Source of the DNA: Asterias rubens
Taxonomy: Eukaryota; Echinodermata; Asteroidea; Forcipulatida; Asteriidae
NCBI RefSeq assembly: GCF_902459465.1
Contig: NC_047071.1
Location: forward strand, 12,544,385-12,608,384
DNA length: 64,000 nucleotides
Direction: 5' to 3'
Shown here in pieces: positions 61,667 to 64,000 of this stretch. The notes under the pieces are model-generated. The model was not told the origin of the DNA, did not search any database, and saw nothing but the letters and a program-made list of their open reading frames with translations. How positions within the stretch are numbered: position 1 is the stretch's first letter; each line of letters opens with the position of its first letter. The position numbers were made by a program, and so were the translations under genes.

Positions 61667-64000
61667 ACAATAAGTAATATGAATGTAAAGCTATCCATTG
61701 GTAACAATAGGCCATGTGTAAACCTACGTGCACAACTATCGCTTGACATCAACGATCTTTCATTGCTGGAAACACCAGAATAACATCAACAGTTGTAAAG
61801 TCAACAAAATGAGTCTTGTATTTCCAGGAGAGGAATAACTGTTTGCAAACCACGCAGATCGTTTTGTTGATTCTTCGGACTATAGTGCCTACTTGTGACG
61901 CGGAATACATATAGCTCGGGACGCCAATTGGGTCCTTGGCGCAACAATTGCACCAAACAAGTTCAAGTTCATCGTATACAAATTACAAACCAATGGAAAG
62001 GGAGAGTATGATGTTTGTCGTCCACAGTCTTTAACATGACAGTTAAAGTCTCATTATACGGTGACGCATGATTCGTATGTCGGGAAGGGTAGTCTGAGGA
62101 TTATTTTCAAGAAGTTGTTATCGGAACATTGTCAAGAGAAATATGTTTGTCTAAAAACTGTCTGCAAGGAAATTTTCCCTCAAATCTAAGAAAATGTCTA
62201 TAATGGACAAAATTTAACTTAAGATCCTCGACAGTGACCTGTTTTTGAAAAATAAAATCACTGAAAGGTGAATTCGAAGGAAAAAATATTAGTTGAATGG
62301 TTGCGATTGCCGAAAGTATGTTATCAGCGAATACTCGTAATGAGGCCTATAAAAATTCTGCTATTTGCCCTTGTGTAGACATAGGGGTACCAAATAACTT
62401 CTGATTCTCCGGTAAACAAAAAAAAATTATATATTTGTTCACAGCGTGTTGGGCGAAGTCTTCGTTAAGAAGGGACCATAATATTGGTCAACACGCTAAA
62501 GTGCACAGGCAACAATAATGGGTCCGAAGGCCTATACATTGTTGTCCCTTGCTGAAGGTGCTTTTCGGCGTCCAGCTTTATCTCCGAAATATTTGCCCTG
62601 AACTTTTAGATACTTGAACCATGCTTGAACCGCGGGGACAACATCGACAAAGTCTAGATCGTTGTGTGCCTTAATTAGATAGGCCGAGTCCACAATAAGA
62701 ATCGACAATTCTGCGTGTGTAATAATAATTTACAGGTAAAATCGAAACGTTCACCCGGTGAAGTAAACACAGGTGTGATAGAGGACTATGTCCCATGTGT
62801 GTCCCTTATACGGTAATTAAATTTCAACAAAAAATTGATGGCCTTAAGTTCGACCCTTATATAGCAGAGTATTACCGAATGCTGAATGACACGTTGATAC
62901 AATTGACCGTATTGGGGGGGGGGGGGGGGGGTACCACAGGATCTGCTGACACACCGGCCAAGCTCAGGTAAATGCTCCACCGGGGATACAGACGCAAATA
63001 GCCCAGGGTAGGCCATGGTGAAAGTGCGTCCGTCTCTTGGAGCTATACATGTACATCCAATTGCTAACCATGCTTACTGCCAGTTACACACTGTTTCTAC
63101 CTCCATGGTTACACTGGCACCGACCCCCCCTTATAACTATGAACATTTCGTCCAGTCTTTTCTAGTTGTCTCGAACGGAACCAATTGCTGTCATTTATTC
63201 ATCATCCAGTAGGCCTTACCCGTTGATTCGATTTTGCGGTCGCTTTTTGCACCGTTATAAACCATCCAACTTGGACCAAACTTCTGAAGACCGATTTCCA
63301 ACTTTAATAAACAGCACTGGTGGCCACATAACGGCGTCATTTTTGAAGTATAAACAAGTTGTCAAGAATCCAATATCCTCTGCGCAGTTCATCCGTTTGT
63401 TTAGCGGGCCAGTTAGTTTACATACCTCTCGAGTGAGGTGCAACGGTTACACGAGGTTTATCGCTTGCGCACACAGACTGCTCTTGGGAAAGTAAACATC
63501 GACTCGTGTGCGCGATTACATTCAGATCGTCATGAATAACATTTACATGGACATGTTGCTATGCCGCGCAAATAATGTTGCTGATAAAAATGACAAGATA
63601 AAAGTTGAAGAACTAAAGATGCCCTACAAAGTGTTGTACTTCAACTAAAACCCAAAATGTCGCTCTACCACACCCTATTTAAAACTACATTATTTTTCAC
63701 AGTGTCTCAGGATGGTTAATTGGTGTTTTGTTTTTTTAAGTAAACTATAGAGTTCAGCTGTCGAACTGTTGCTCATTGTTTGTCGAAGCCATTATTTGGT
63801 TGAAAGTCAATGTTTAAAAATAACTACTTTCTCAAGATGTTTCCCCTGATGTACATTTTTTCTTTCCCAATTGGGAATCCATTTATTCAACAACAGGGTG
63901 GTAAATTAATGAACTTCCCATCTCACTTCCCGCAGAACGGTAAGCTTTTACAAAAGTGCCACAGTCATTTGTCGTCAGCAGGTGAATTTTGTCCACATAA
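61667..64000. other. Intergenic, nothing recognised
   Basis: No gene or defined repeat seen beyond an 18-G run at 62914-62931 and a short inverted pair GCGTGTTG / CAACACGC (62446, 62491). Short open frames near 63000-63500 have no protein-like features. Confidence 0.5.

Overview
The window looks like an AT-rich, intron-dense and repeat-dense piece of a marine invertebrate deuterostome genome, most likely an echinoderm. That placement is inferred from vertebrate-like orthologues split over many short exons, a cGAS/Mab-21-like gene, tRNA-derived SINEs, CR1/L2-like LINE tails and very abundant short inverted-repeat elements (MITEs). No species can be named from sequence alone. Long open frames are rare because genes are broken into exons of about 50-450 bp. 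Gene models here were built by joining exons at GT-AG (once GC-AG) junctions and checking reading phase at every join.

Layout. (1) 1-3060: intergenic, one foldback element. (2) 3388-4511, minus: terminal exon of a Mab-21/cGAS-like nucleotidyltransferase-fold gene, with a duplicated scrap of its own 3' end at 3083-3205. (3) 4520-11740: repeats and foldbacks, no recognised exon. (4) 11742-40597, plus: a complete YTHDC2 orthologue, 32 exons, 1,568 codons from the ATG at 11869, all phases consistent. It has R3H, DEAH-type helicase with an ankyrin insertion, HA2/OB region and a C-terminal YTH m6A reader. (5) 40600-45900: repeats, a 13-bp minisatellite and one possible orphan membrane-protein exon. 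(6) 45980-52156, plus: complete NDUFA13 (GRIM-19), 4 exons, 143 aa, whose 4.1-kb first intron is a stack of nested transposons. (7) 52160-55040: repeats and a possible tyrosine-recombinase remnant. (8) 55042-60237, minus: a complete 7-exon, 457-aa gene resembling TEX45/C19orf45 (SAXO5-like axonemal family), convergent with NDUFA13. (9) 60240-64000: its upstream flank, one MITE, no recognised gene.

The genes do not form a pathway: RNA regulation (YTHDC2), mitochondrial complex I (NDUFA13), probable ciliary/sperm axoneme (TEX45-like) and probable nucleic-acid sensing or pseudo-enzyme (Mab-21-like). The most unusual material is structural. One MITE family has about 19 copies, several hosting other elements. 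NDUFA13 intron 1 holds a four-layer nest, one layer of which carries a spaced array of a 17-19 bp motif. YTHDC2 has duplicated splice-site neighbourhoods (a tripled 3' splice site before exon 15, a doubled 5' splice site after exon 20) and a GC-AG intron splitting helicase motif VI.
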